Source: SAR116 cluster bacterium AG-426-B08
GTDB taxonomy: Bacteria; Pseudomonadota; Alphaproteobacteria; Puniceispirillales; Marisalimonadaceae
Reading direction: 5' to 3'
DNA: 64,000 nt
Assembly (NCBI GenBank): GCA_003213175.1
Contig: QCNN01000002.1
Span: 1 to 64,000, forward strand
This document shows, in pieces, positions 1-10,204 of the stretch. How positions within the stretch are numbered: position 1 is the stretch's first letter; every line of letters starts with the position of its first letter. The notes under the pieces were generated by a model, which was given only the letters and a program-made list of their open reading frames with translations, had not been told where the DNA came from and did no database searches. Position numbers and translations under genes: made by a program.

Positions 1-348
1 GGTGGAATGGCCACCCCAATTGCCAAGAATTTTTTTTTAATTTGTAATAAAGGAGAGTTAGCTCATAAGCCAGGTTTGATTGTTTCGATAAGTAGTGGTA
101 ATGGAGGGGCTTATCCAATTTCAGAGTTAAGGTCTTCATCATATAAAAATACTCATATCATGTGGATACCCGAACAAATAATTATAAGGAATGTAGAGCA
201 GTTTCAACCGGGTGAACATGGTTTGTTGATTCCAACTTGGATGGACAAAAGAATTCATTATACTTTAGATTTGTTGATAGCTTATGCTGAGTGTATGAAA
301 CCTTTAAGTAAATTGATTAATAGAAAGGACTTTGGTAATGGCATGTAA
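1..348 (+). CDS. NADPH-dependent FMN reductase / flavoprotein family, C-terminal fragment (truncated at window edge)
   Basis: Frame is open from base 1 ([13 protein letters not shown]...); GG-MATP motif and overall composition resemble the NAD(P)H-FMN reductase family. Confidence 0.55.
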   Translation, partial: GGMATPIAKNFFLICNKGELAHKPGLIVSISSGNGGAYPISELRSSSYKNTHIMWIPEQIIIRNVEQFQPGEHGLLIPTWMDKRIHYTLDLLIAYAECMKPLSKLINRKDFGNGM

Positions 349-634
349 AAAAAACATAGACGAAGTTTTGTCTGAATTAAATGATTGGCAAATTACAAAT
401 GATAGTAGAGAAGCCATAACTAAAACTTTTAAATTTAAAAATTTTAAAGAAGCTTTTGCTTTCATGACTATGGTTGCTCTTAAAGCTGAACAAATGAATC
501 ATCATCCGGAATGGACTAATGTATATAATTCTGTATCAATTAATTTAACAACTCATGATGTTGGGGGTTTAAGTGAGTTAGATATAAATTTAGGAAAGTT
601 TATAGATGATACATTTAAACAATTGAACGGCTAA
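338..634 (+). CDS. phhB: 4a-hydroxytetrahydrobiopterin dehydratase (pterin carbinolamine dehydratase)
   Basis: [30 protein letters not shown] signature; ATG at 338 with AAGGA upstream (track start 332 is TTG). Confidence 0.9.
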   Translation: MACKKNIDEVLSELNDWQITNDSREAITKTFKFKNFKEAFAFMTMVALKAEQMNHHPEWTNVYNSVSINLTTHDVGGLSELDINLGKFIDDTFKQLNG

Positions 635-639
635 ATCTT

Positions 640-2604
640 GTGACTGAAAATAAAAGAAATAATCTGCTCTGGTCGCCTACGGAAGAAAAAATTAAATCTT
701 CTTTAATGTATGAATTTATTCAAGATATAAACAAAAAGTTTTCTGTAGATATTAGAAATTTCTATGAACTTCATGAATGGTCAATAAACAAAAGAGAGGA
801 GTTTTGGTCTGAAATTTGGGATTTTTTTAAAATAATTGGGGAAAAAGGAAATAAACCCTTTTTAAAACCAGAGAACAAAATGCCAGGCACAAAATTTTTT
901 CCAAATGGTAAATTAAACTATGCAGAAAATATGTTACGTAAAAATGATGATGATATTGCAATTATATTTAAATCCGAAGATAGATTTGAAAGACAAATAA
1001 CTTGGTCAGATTTAATTCAACAAGTTGGTTCTGTTGTAACATTTTTTAAAAAGATAGGTCTAAAAAAAGGCGACAGAATTGCAGCATATTTACCAAATAT
1101 TCCTGAAACTGTTGTTGTTATGCTTGCTACATCAACTATTGGTGGCGTCTTTTCTTCTGCGTCTCCAGATTTTGGTTCAGATGGCGTGTTAGACAGATTT
1201 GGACAAATTAAGCCTAAATTATTAGTAACTACTGATGGATATTATTATAACGGAAAAGAAATAAATATTACTGAAAATGTTAAAAAAGTTGTGAAGGGTC
1301 TATTATCATTAGAAAATATTTTATTAATACCTTTTACAAATTCAGAGACAAAATTTCAGTCTAGCAACGTTCATGCATATAATGATATCATTAAAAAGTT
1401 TAAAAAAGGACAATTATCCTTTGAATTATTAAGATTAGATGAACCACTTTATATTATGTATTCAAGTGGAACTACAGGAAAACCAAAATGTATTGTTCAT
1501 TCTGTAGGAGGTGTTTTGTTAAAACACTTAGTTGAACTTGGTCTTCATTCAAATGCAAAAAATAAAACCAGAATTTTTTACTTTACTACATGTGGTTGGA
1601 TGATGTGGAATTGGTTAGTTTCAGGTTTATTATTTGGTTCAACTATATGCTTATATGACGGCTCTCCTTTTTATCCAGATGAAAATGTACTCTGGGATTT
1701 TGCTGAAAAAGAAGATATTAACTTTTTTGGTACGTCTGCAAAATATTTAGATGCATTATCTAAAATTGAAAAAAACTTTAGTAAAAGTCATGATTTAAAA
1801 AAACTAGATATGATAGGTTCAACTGGTTCTCCGCTAGTTCATGAATCTTTTGATTATGTTTACAATTATATTAAAAAAGATGTTCACTTGGCTAGTTTAT
1901 CTGGTGGGACTGATATTGTGGGTTGTTTTGTTGGAGGGAATCCAATTTCTCCAGTTTTTAGAGGTGAAATACAAGGACCAATTCTAGGAATGGATGTACA
2001 TGTATTTAATGATAATGGGATGTCAGTAAAAAATAAAAAAGGAGAACTAGTTTGTATAAAAAGTTTCCCAACGATGCCTGTGAAATTTTGGAATGATGAA
2101 AATGATAAAAAATATAAAAAAGCTTATTTTGAAAAATTTAATGGAGTTTGGTGTCATGGTGATTATATTCTAAAAACTGATAATGCAGGTTATATAATTT
2201 ACGGTAGGTCAGATGCAACTCTTAATCCTGGAGGGGTAAGAATTGGGACGGCAGAAATTTATCGTCAAGTTGAAAGAATTGATGAAGTTCTTGAAGGACT
2301 TGTTGTTGGTCAAGATTGGAAAGAAGATACAAGAATCATTTTATTTGTTCGGTTGGCAAATAAAGTTGAATTGGATGAAGAACTCACAAATAAAATTAAA
2401 AGTCAAATACGTAAAGGCGCTTCTCCAAGACATGTGCCTTCTAAAATTATAGAAGTTGCAGATATACCTAGGACAAAGTCTGGCAAAATTGCTGAATTAG
2501 CTGTTAAAGATTTGATACATAATAGAAGTATTAAGAATGAAACAGCTTTAGCTAATCCCGAATGTTTAGAATTTTTTAAAAATATTTCTTCTTTACAAAT
2601 TTAA
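640..2604 (+). CDS. aacS: acetoacetyl-CoA synthetase
   Basis: 654 aa, GTG start; AMP-binding motif YSSGTTGKPKCIVHS, TTCGWMMWNW, SGGTDIVGCFVGGNP typical of AacS. Confidence 0.9.
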   Translation: MTENKRNNLLWSPTEEKIKSSLMYEFIQDINKKFSVDIRNFYELHEWSINKREEFWSEIWDFFKIIGEKGNKPFLKPENKMPGTKFFPNGKLNYAENMLRKNDDDIAIIFKSEDRFERQITWSDLIQQVGSVVTFFKKIGLKKGDRIAAYLPNIPETVVVMLATSTIGGVFSSASPDFGSDGVLDRFGQIKPKLLVTTDGYYYNGKEINITENVKKVVKGLLSLENILLIPFTNSETKFQSSNVHAYNDIIKKFKKGQLSFELLRLDEPLYIMYSSGTTGKPKCIVHSVGGVLLKHLVELGLHSNAKNKTRIFYFTTCGWMMWNWLVSGLLFGSTICLYDGSPFYPDENVLWDFAEKEDINFFGTSAKYLDALSKIEKNFSKSHDLKKLDMIGSTGSPLVHESFDYVYNYIKKDVHLASLSGGTDIVGCFVGGNPISPVFRGEIQGPILGMDVHVFNDNGMSVKNKKGELVCIKSFPTMPVKFWNDENDKKYKKAYFEKFNGVWCHGDYILKTDNAGYIIYGRSDATLNPGGVRIGTAEIYRQVERIDEVLEGLVVGQDWKEDTRIILFVRLANKVELDEELTNKIKSQIRKGASPRHVPSKIIEVADIPRTKSGKIAELAVKDLIHNRSIKNETALANPECLEFFKNISSLQI

Positions 2605-2605
2605 T

Positions 2606-3829
2606 TTACTGAGGGTCGGTTAGTAATTTATTTTGAAAAGGTTTTTCTTGAATTACTATATGAAATAAAAATGCTGTTAAACCCAACAAGACACTAATCC
2701 ACCAAGCATTATCATAACTACCATATGTATCATATATTTTTCCGCCTGCCCAAGCGCCAATTACTGCGCCTGCTTGATGAGATAAAAATGCAATACCTGC
2801 AAGAGTACCTAAGTATTTTGGTCCCAAAAATGTTAAAATAATTCCATTTGTTAAAGGTACTGTTGCCAGCCATAATAAACCCATTAATGACCCAAATAAT
2901 AAAGCTATAAAAGGAGATGTTGGTATAAGAATAAAAAAGGTTATTATTATTGATCTAGCTAAATAAATGTATGCTAAAGAATTTTTTTTAAGAACTTTGT
3001 CACCTAGCCAACCAGCAATTAATGCACCAATTATATTAAATAATCCTATGAGCGCCAATGACCATCCTGCTATTTCAAATGAAAGACCCTTTGACATTAA
3101 ATCACTTGGAAGGTGTAAGGAAATAAAGGTAACATGAAAACCACAAGTGAAATATCCTAAATTTAACAAAATATAATTTTTATTTTTAATTGATAGAAAA
3201 ATAACTTCTTTAAAATGAAAGTCATCTCTTTCTTTGTGATGAGAAAGTTTTTTTTCTTTCTTTTGATTTAATAATGGAATTAAAAATAATAAAGAGAACG
3301 TAATTACAGACAGGAAAACCATTGTATTTTGCCAACCGAAGGTTTTAATTGAAAATAATGTAGGTGAAATAAAGATGAACTGACCAAATGAGGCGGCTGC
3401 AGTCACTAAACCCATGGCCATTGATTTTTTTTCTGGTGGAGCGGTTTTGCCAATAATTGCAACGATTGTAGCCATCCCTCCGGCACCCAGCCCAAAGCCG
3501 GTTAATGTTCCTGAACTATAAATAATGAGTGGATTAGGTTCACTCAAAATATATATTCCAATGGCATAAGAAAGAACACCAAAGATTAGAGCCTTTTGTG
3601 AACCAAATTTATCTATTATCATGCCAACTATGAATGAACCTAAACCCCAAGTTAATGCTTGAATAGCCATTCCTAGTGAAAAAATTTCTTTACCAGAGTT
3701 TATAAATAAACTTACAGGTTCAAGAAAAAGTCCAAAACAATTTCGAATACCCATTAATGTTGCAACGATGATTGAACAAACAAAAAGTATTATCTTCCAA
3801 TCAATATAATTTTCTTTTTCACTTTGCAT
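2606..3829 (-). CDS. MFS transporter (OFA/monocarboxylate-like)
   Basis: 12-TM-like hydrophobic protein; paralogous to the adjacent 3899..5116 gene. Confidence 0.8.
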   Translation of the reverse strand: MQSEKENYIDWKIILFVCSIIVATLMGIRNCFGLFLEPVSLFINSGKEIFSLGMAIQALTWGLGSFIVGMIIDKFGSQKALIFGVLSYAIGIYILSEPNPLIIYSSGTLTGFGLGAGGMATIVAIIGKTAPPEKKSMAMGLVTAAASFGQFIFISPTLFSIKTFGWQNTMVFLSVITFSLLFLIPLLNQKKEKKLSHHKERDDFHFKEVIFLSIKNKNYILLNLGYFTCGFHVTFISLHLPSDLMSKGLSFEIAGWSLALIGLFNIIGALIAGWLGDKVLKKNSLAYIYLARSIIITFFILIPTSPFIALLFGSLMGLLWLATVPLTNGIILTFLGPKYLGTLAGIAFLSHQAGAVIGAWAGGKIYDTYGSYDNAWWISVLLGLTAFLFHIVIQEKPFQNKLLTDPQ

Positions 3830-3835
3830 CTTTTA

Positions 3836-3855
3836 AAAGTTAACATATTAACTTT
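3836..3855. repeat. Inverted repeat AAAGTTAA-CATA-TTAACTTT between the two MFS genes
   Basis: 8-bp perfect arms, 4-nt spacer, directly 5' of the MFS gene starting at 3829. Confidence 0.5.
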
Positions 3856-3898
3856 ATTAATAAAACCATAGTTAATTTTTAAATAATTAAATTTTTAA

Positions 3899-5116
3899 TC
3901 AAGCCGTTTTCAATTTATTTTCAATTCGGAAAGGTTTTTCTTGAATTATTATATGAAATAGAAACGCTGTAAATCCCAAAAAAACACTAATCCACCATGC
4001 GTTATCATAGCTACCATATGTATCAAATATTTTTCCACCTGCCCAAGCGCCAAATATAGCCCCTGATTGATGAGATAAAAAAACTATACCTCCCAATGTT
4101 GCTAAGTATTTAGGGCCTATAAAAGTTAATATCATTCCATTTGTTAGAGGAATAGTAGCAAGCCACAGCAATCCAATTAAAGCACCAAATATAAGAGCGG
4201 TAGTTGGAGAGGCAGGAAGAATGACAAATAATATCATCACAATAGACCTTCCTAAATAAATGTAAGCCAATGAATTTTTCTTTAAAACTCGATTGCCAAG
4301 CCAGCCAAAAAATAATGTACCAACAATATTAAATAAACCTATTAAAGCTAAAGACCATCCGGCCACCTCCAAAGATAAACCTCTAGAAACAAGATCATTT
4401 GGAAGATGTAAAGCTATAAATGTAACATGAAAACCACAAGTGAAAAAACCTAACGATAACAAAATATAATTTCTATTCAAAAGTGATTTGTATATAATTC
4501 TTTTAAAGTCAAAATCCTCGTCAAAGCTTTTATTAGAACTAATTGCTTCCTTTTTCTCGTTTAATAAAGGTAGTAATAATAATAAAGTAGCTGTGAATAT
4601 TGATAATATTATAAGAGTGTTTTGCCATCCAAATGTTTTTATTGAAAATAAAGTTGGTGAAATAAATATAAACATTCCAAATGAGCCAGCAGCTGCGACC
4701 AAGCCCATTGCAATAGACTTTTTTTCTGCTGGTGCTGTTTTACCAATAATCGCAACGATTGTAGACATTCCACCTGCCCCTAGTCCAATTCCAGTAACGG
4801 CTCCAAAGCTAAAGATTAAAACATTATTTCCTGGATTACTTAAAATATAAATTCCAATCGCCGAGCATATAATTCCAAATGCAAGAGCCTTTTGAGGTCC
4901 AAACTTATCTATAATCATACCCAATAAAAAAGCTGAAACTCCCCAAGTTAGGGCTTGAAGACTAATAGCTATGGAAAAAATTTCTTTACCTGAGTTATTG
5001 AAAAGACTAACTGGATCTAAAAAAAGACCAAAGCATTGTCTTGTACCCATCAATGTAGCAACGATTATTGAGCAAACAATTAGAGTTATACGCCAATCAA
5101 TAAGATTTTTATCCAT
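3899..5116 (-). CDS. MFS transporter (tandem paralog)
   Basis: Nearly collinear with the 2606..3829 product (VCSIIVATLMG.R.CFGLFL.PVSLF.NSGKEIFS). Confidence 0.8.
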   Translation of the reverse strand: MDKNLIDWRITLIVCSIIVATLMGTRQCFGLFLDPVSLFNNSGKEIFSIAISLQALTWGVSAFLLGMIIDKFGPQKALAFGIICSAIGIYILSNPGNNVLIFSFGAVTGIGLGAGGMSTIVAIIGKTAPAEKKSIAMGLVAAAGSFGMFIFISPTLFSIKTFGWQNTLIILSIFTATLLLLLPLLNEKKEAISSNKSFDEDFDFKRIIYKSLLNRNYILLSLGFFTCGFHVTFIALHLPNDLVSRGLSLEVAGWSLALIGLFNIVGTLFFGWLGNRVLKKNSLAYIYLGRSIVMILFVILPASPTTALIFGALIGLLWLATIPLTNGMILTFIGPKYLATLGGIVFLSHQSGAIFGAWAGGKIFDTYGSYDNAWWISVFLGFTAFLFHIIIQEKPFRIENKLKTA

Positions 5117-5123
5117 TATTAAA

Positions 5124-5582
5124 TTATCTCCCCTTATAAATAGAATAATTTAATTCAGGTACTAAAACATTAGATGGCTTTTTTGAAGATTGCCAAAAAA
5201 CATCTATTGGTATGCCTCCTCTTGGATACCAAAATCCAGCTATTCTTAACCAATTAGGTTTTAATAATTTAACCAAATCTTCTGCAATAGAAATTGTACA
5301 ATCTTCGTGAAATGCTCCATGATTCCTATACCCTTGAAGATATAGTTTTAATGATTTACTCTCTACAATGTATCTTGATGGAACATAATCTATTATTAAA
5401 TTAGCGTAGTCGGGTTGAGAGGTAACAGGACATATTGATGTAAACTCTGGACAGGTGAATCTAACACAATATTTAGAATTTTTTTTTGGATTTACAACTT
5501 TATCCAAAGTTTTTGGATCAGGTTTATTTGGAATTATATTATTTTTTCCTAAGCTAGAGAATTTTATTTTATCGTAACTCAT
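5124..5582 (-). CDS. queF: preQ1 synthase (7-cyano-7-deazaguanine reductase)
   Basis: [27 protein letters not shown] and [24 protein letters not shown] at 5582 overlaps the pyrF stop as ATGA. Confidence 0.93.
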   Translation of the reverse strand: MSYDKIKFSSLGKNNIIPNKPDPKTLDKVVNPKKNSKYCVRFTCPEFTSICPVTSQPDYANLIIDYVPSRYIVESKSLKLYLQGYRNHGAFHEDCTISIAEDLVKLLKPNWLRIAGFWYPRGGIPIDVFWQSSKKPSNVLVPELNYSIYKGR

Positions 5583-6532
5583 GTTTCTTTTAATTTTAAA
5601 TTTATTGAAATTAAATTTTCTTGAATAACTTTTTTCCAATCTTGAATAGTTTTACATTTATTTGCTCTATCAGGAAAGCATAAATTTCTTGAAGAGTTTA
5701 TCAAACCACAATTATAAAAATTTTCATGATCTTTATCTTTTTTCAAACCAAACTGTGCATCGGAAACAGTGCCACCTTGTGCACCAAAGCCAGGTATAAG
5801 AAAAGGAGCTGATGACAAAGTTTTTCTTAACTTTATTAGTTGTTCTTTGTATGTTGCTCCTGCTACAATCCCAATTGATGATAATCCTGATTTACCTTTA
5901 AATCTCTCAATCATTGGTTTTAGGTTATTAGCTAAATCTTCGTAAACTTTCTTATTATTATTTATTTTTTTTTCTTGAATATCATGTGACCCCGGATTGC
6001 TGGTATGCACGAGTATAAACAAACCTTTTTTATTTTTAGTCTTTTCTAAAAAAACTTCAATAGTATCCAAACCCAACCAGGGATTTACAGTCAGGGCATC
6101 ACATGGGTAAGGACAACTTTGATCAAAAAATGTATTTGCATAAGCTCTATTTGTACTTCCAATATCTCCTCTTTTTGCATCAATTATACATAATGTACTG
6201 GAATTTTTTATTAGTTTGCAAATTCTGGAGAGGATTTTCAGCCCCTCTGGACCTAATTGTTCAAAGAATGCTATTTGTAATTTGATAACTGGGACAAAAT
6301 CAAGACATGCCTCTATTAACGTTAAGGAAAATTTTTCTACAATTTTTATATTATCTATGCTGTAAATTTTTTTATTGATATTATATTTTGTTTGAAAGAC
6401 TTTTGGTATTAATTCTAAATGTGGGTCTAAACCAAAACATAAAAACGATTTCTTTTCTCTAATTGTGTGAAATAATTTATCTCCAAAATGATTATAATCT
6501 TTTAAATTTGAATTATTTATGTTTTTCATCAA
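5579..6532 (-). CDS. pyrF: orotidine-5'-phosphate decarboxylase, type 2
   Basis: [46 protein letters not shown] motifs. Confidence 0.93.
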   Translation of the reverse strand: MMKNINNSNLKDYNHFGDKLFHTIREKKSFLCFGLDPHLELIPKVFQTKYNINKKIYSIDNIKIVEKFSLTLIEACLDFVPVIKLQIAFFEQLGPEGLKILSRICKLIKNSSTLCIIDAKRGDIGSTNRAYANTFFDQSCPYPCDALTVNPWLGLDTIEVFLEKTKNKKGLFILVHTSNPGSHDIQEKKINNNKKVYEDLANNLKPMIERFKGKSGLSSIGIVAGATYKEQLIKLRKTLSSAPFLIPGFGAQGGTVSDAQFGLKKDKDHENFYNCGLINSSRNLCFPDRANKCKTIQDWKKVIQENLISINLKLKET

Positions 6533-6827
6533 ATTTATTCATCTGTTCAGGAGTTGCATCTTTTTGAAATTTATCTTTCCAGATTTTATGTGGCATTCCA
6601 TAAATTATTTCTCTTGCATTTTCTTTGTCAATTTTTATACCTTTTTCTTCAGATGCTTCCATATACCAATTCGATAAACAGTTTCTGCAAAACCCACTTA
6701 GATTCATTAGATCTATATTTTGAACATCTGTTCTATTTTGAAGATGTGAGACTAATCTTTTAAAAACTATTGATTCTATCTCTAATTTTATTTGATTTGT
6801 TAATAGGGTATCATTCTCCATATCCAT
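6513..6827 (-). CDS. DUF1244-family protein
   Basis: HLQNRTDVQNIDLMNLSGFCRNCLSNWY...YGMPHKIWKDKFQ pattern of the conserved DUF1244 family. Confidence 0.85.
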   Translation of the reverse strand: MDMENDTLLTNQIKLEIESIVFKRLVSHLQNRTDVQNIDLMNLSGFCRNCLSNWYMEASEEKGIKIDKENAREIIYGMPHKIWKDKFQKDATPEQMNKFDEKHK

Positions 6828-6920
6828 ATCCTCTTTAAAGTTAAATAAATATTGAAAATCAATTTATAACATATTAGCTTAATCTTAGTTTGAAAAGAAA
6901 ATTTAAAAATTATTCGCCTT

Positions 6921-7355
6921 ATGAAAGATAAAAATGATTTAAATTCATATAGATTTTCTCAAGTACGAAGTGCTAGAAATACAGAAATAGCTGAAGATTA
7001 TACAGAAATGATTGCAGATCTTACAAAAGAAACCGGAGAAGCAAGAGTTGTTGATTTAGCAGACAGCTTTGGTGTTACAAGTCCAACTGTTAACAGTATT
7101 ATCAGAAGACTGGTTAGAGAAGGTCTTGTTGAAAGTAAGCCATACAGGTCAATTTTTTTGACTAAAAAAGGAAAAGATCTAGCTGTTTTCTGCAAACAAA
7201 GACATGATATCGTTTATAAATTTTTGCTATCAATAGGAATTAAAAAAGATATAGCAAAAAATGATGCAGAAGGTATTGAACATCATGTAAGTCCTGAAAC
7301 TTTAGAAGTTTTTAAAAAACTCACAAAAAAAATAGAGAAAGAAAAACTATCTTAG
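6921..7355 (+). CDS. mntR: manganese-responsive DtxR-family regulator
   Basis: Winged helix VVDLADSFGVTSPTVNSIIRRLVREGLVE and metal-binding DAEGIEHHVSPETL. Confidence 0.88.
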   Translation: MKDKNDLNSYRFSQVRSARNTEIAEDYTEMIADLTKETGEARVVDLADSFGVTSPTVNSIIRRLVREGLVESKPYRSIFLTKKGKDLAVFCKQRHDIVYKFLLSIGIKKDIAKNDAEGIEHHVSPETLEVFKKLTKKIEKEKLS

Positions 7356-8834
7356 TACACCTTTAAAAACATATAAAATACGATAAGTATTTTTGGAGTT
7401 TTTAAATTTTGATATTTTTAAAAGGTTAAAGCTTTCAAATTTATCTAAATATTTTCTATCAATACCTTTTTCTCTTGTGATTATTATTAATTTTTCTTTT
7501 GATTTAAAATCATTAATTTTAAACTTATAAAAATATTCATAATGATTTTTTGGAATTACAGTGTCTGTTAAAAAATATACCTTATTAAAATAAACATTAT
7601 TTTTTTGCATGTAATAATTAAATCTTGTTATTTCACTTCTTCTATTAAATATTACAGCAACAGGTCTTTCCTCGTTAATTAATCTAGTTAATTCTCTCGA
7701 CTGAGTCTCAAACCCTCTAAGTTTTCTTAATGGATCGCTTTTTAGTTCAATAGGGTTGATATCTCCATATAAGGTTATTTTTATAATAAAAAGTGAAATT
7801 ATTATATTTGAAAATATTCCTATGTTAATAATAGTCCTTAACACTTTATTTTTTTTCTCTGCTATAAAGCCAGCAATTATTATACATGCAGCTGGATAGG
7901 CGGTTACAGCCCAATTAGCGTTGGCGGTTTTTAAAAATGCCTGTATTGTTAATGCAAAAACAATTGTTATTGAAAAAAAAGCTAGTATTGATAATTTTGC
8001 CTCTTTAAAAAAGAAACTCCAAACTGTTAAAATAAATATAAGAAAGGTTAAAGGCCCAAAAACAAAAAATTGAGACATCAAGAATATGAAAACTTCATTA
8101 AAATTCAAATTTATTTTTTCTAGGTCTGCGTTATAAATCACATGATTTATAGTTGAAAATTCATTCGCATAATTCCAATAAATATTTGGAAGTGAAAATA
8201 ACAAAAATAATGTAAAAATTAAGACAAGATTATAAAATTTTAAAAACTTATTTCTGTCATAAATTAGCCAGAATATTATTAAAAATATTACAAAATATAT
8301 CATTGCATATTTTGTTAAAAATCCAAAGCCAAGAAAAATTCCCAATAGAATTGTCCATATAAAGCTTTTTTCTTTGATTATATTTGTTAATGCCAATAAA
8401 CTTAACGACCAAAAAAATAATAAAGGCGTATCGGTGGATATAATGAAACTTCCTAAACCTGTTAATGGTAATGTACTCCAGATTAAAGCTGCAAATTTGC
8501 CTGCGTTATTTCCATAAATTTTTACACAAGTTATCCAGAGTATAATTGAGATTAAAAAATGTAATATTGGAGAAAATAGTCTCACCGCAAGTTCTTCTGA
8601 ACCAAAAATAAAAGTAGAGAATGAAATTAACCATGCAATTAATGGAGGTTTAGAAAAATAACCAAACTTGAGATTTTGAGACCAATCCCAATATTGAGCT
8701 TCATCAACGGATAACTCTAAAGGTGAGATATGCAATACAAATATTCTTGATATTGACAAAAAAATCAATATTAAAACAATTGTTTTAGAATTTAAAAAAA
8801 AAGTATCAGATTTTTTTTGTTGAAAGAGCGCCAC
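7347..8834 (-). CDS. ArnT/GT39-like membrane glycosyltransferase
   Basis: N-terminal SVDEAQYWDWSQNLKFGYFSKPPLIAWLI motif and multiple TM segments; GTG start. Confidence 0.85.
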   Translation of the reverse strand: MALFQQKKSDTFFLNSKTIVLILIFLSISRIFVLHISPLELSVDEAQYWDWSQNLKFGYFSKPPLIAWLISFSTFIFGSEELAVRLFSPILHFLISIILWITCVKIYGNNAGKFAALIWSTLPLTGLGSFIISTDTPLLFFWSLSLLALTNIIKEKSFIWTILLGIFLGFGFLTKYAMIYFVIFLIIFWLIYDRNKFLKFYNLVLIFTLFLLFSLPNIYWNYANEFSTINHVIYNADLEKINLNFNEVFIFLMSQFFVFGPLTFLIFILTVWSFFFKEAKLSILAFFSITIVFALTIQAFLKTANANWAVTAYPAACIIIAGFIAEKKNKVLRTIINIGIFSNIIISLFIIKITLYGDINPIELKSDPLRKLRGFETQSRELTRLINEERPVAVIFNRRSEITRFNYYMQKNNVYFNKVYFLTDTVIPKNHYEYFYKFKINDFKSKEKLIIITREKGIDRKYLDKFESFNLLKISKFKNSKNTYRILYVFKGVLR

Positions 8835-8973
8835 TTAAGTCAACCTTTCTTGTGGTAATTATAGATGTTTTTTGACAAAAACACAATTTTAAATTACTTA
8901 ACAAAAACCTTGATTATTTAAATTATTTAACTCATTTATAACATTGTACATAATTTTCTAAAAAAGGTTTATT

Positions 8974-9378
8974 GTGGAAAAAATAGAACAAATCATTGAA
9001 GACTTTAATTTTTTTGATAATTGGGAAGATAAATATGAATATCTTGTTGATATTGGAAGAAACTTACCTTCTTTAGATGAAGAAATGAAAAAAGATGAGT
9101 ATAAATTAAAAGGTTGTCAGTCTACAGTTTATTTTTTAACAAAAGAAAACTCAAATGGAACATTAAAATTTGTAGCAGATAGCGATGCATTTATTGTCAG
9201 AGGATTAATATCAATCTTGATTGAAGTTTTCTCAGATAAAACGCCGAAAGAGATTTTAAATACTGATATTAATTTTTTAAATGAAATTGGGTTGCAAAAT
9301 CATTTATCACCAACTAGAAAAAATGGTTTGTCCTCTATGTTAGAAAAGATTAAACAGGAGGCATCCCTAAGAGTTTAA
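8974..9378 (+). CDS. sufE: SufE family cysteine desulfurase-associated protein
   Basis: YLVDIGRNLPSLDEE...KLKGCQSTVYFL (active Cys in GCQS); GTG start. Confidence 0.9.
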   Translation: MEKIEQIIEDFNFFDNWEDKYEYLVDIGRNLPSLDEEMKKDEYKLKGCQSTVYFLTKENSNGTLKFVADSDAFIVRGLISILIEVFSDKTPKEILNTDINFLNEIGLQNHLSPTRKNGLSSMLEKIKQEASLRV

Positions 9379-9382
9379 AAAA

Positions 9383-10204
9383 ATGAAAGCAAATAAAATA
9401 GGAAAAATCCTATCAATTACAAGTTTTGAAAATCCTCTCATAAAAAAAACAAACTTTTTGTCAAAAAAAAAATTTAGAGATATACATAACCAATTTTTTG
9501 CAGAAGGTGAATTTTTTCTTAATGAAGCAATTAAAAGTAAATGGAAGATACATTATGTTCTGTTTGATATTGCAAAGGAAACGACCCTTAAAAATAATAG
9601 AAATTTACAAAAACTACTTAACACTGGAACAAAGATCACATTTGTAACTAGAGAAATTATAAAAAAGATTACAAAAAAAGATAATCCACAAGACTTTTTA
9701 TTCGTAGTTGAAAGAAAAAAATTTGAATTACCAAAGAAAAATATAAAAAAACAATTAAGTATAATATTAGAAAATTTAAGAGATCCTGGTAATTTAGGGA
9801 CTATTTTTCGAACTATGGATTATTATGGAATAAAAAATTGTTTTTTAGTAGATAATTGTGTTGATCCTTATTCAAAAGAAGTTATTAGGTCAAGTATGGG
9901 CTCATTGTTTAATATTCAATTTTTAGCTATTTCAAAAAAGAGTTTAATTAAATGGATTGTAAATAATAAAATTAATTTGGTAGGAACATCGTTAAGAGCT
10001 AAAAAAAGTCATTTAAATTATAAATGGGAGTTACCTACAGCTATAGTGTTTGGAAACGAAAAGGTAGGTTTGTCAGATTTTTTTCACACTAAATGTAAAA
10101 GTAGTGTTAAAATTATGAACAGAGGAAGTTCTCAAAGTCTAAATGTTTCAGTAGCAAGTGGAATAATCATTCAAGAATTAATAAGGAAATTTCCTAATTA
10201 TTAA
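9383..10204 (+). CDS. SpoU/TrmH family RNA 2'-O-methyltransferase
   Basis: LENLRDPGNLGTIFRTMDYYG, VFGNEKVGLS, GSSQSLNVSVASGI motifs. Confidence 0.88.
   Translation: MKANKIGKILSITSFENPLIKKTNFLSKKKFRDIHNQFFAEGEFFLNEAIKSKWKIHYVLFDIAKETTLKNNRNLQKLLNTGTKITFVTREIIKKITKKDNPQDFLFVVERKKFELPKKNIKKQLSIILENLRDPGNLGTIFRTMDYYGIKNCFLVDNCVDPYSKEVIRSSMGSLFNIQFLAISKKSLIKWIVNNKINLVGTSLRAKKSHLNYKWELPTAIVFGNEKVGLSDFFHTKCKSSVKIMNRGSSQSLNVSVASGIIIQELIRKFPNY

Noticed and set aside
2243-2452. 69-aa same-strand ORF
   Set aside because: Out-of-frame inside aacS; spurious
4488-4850. 120-aa plus-strand ORF inside the MFS gene
   Set aside because: Fully antisense to a clearly conserved MFS protein; explained by AT-rich reverse-frame openness
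6828-6920. MntR operator upstream of mntR
   Set aside because: No convincing palindromic manganese box could be read there
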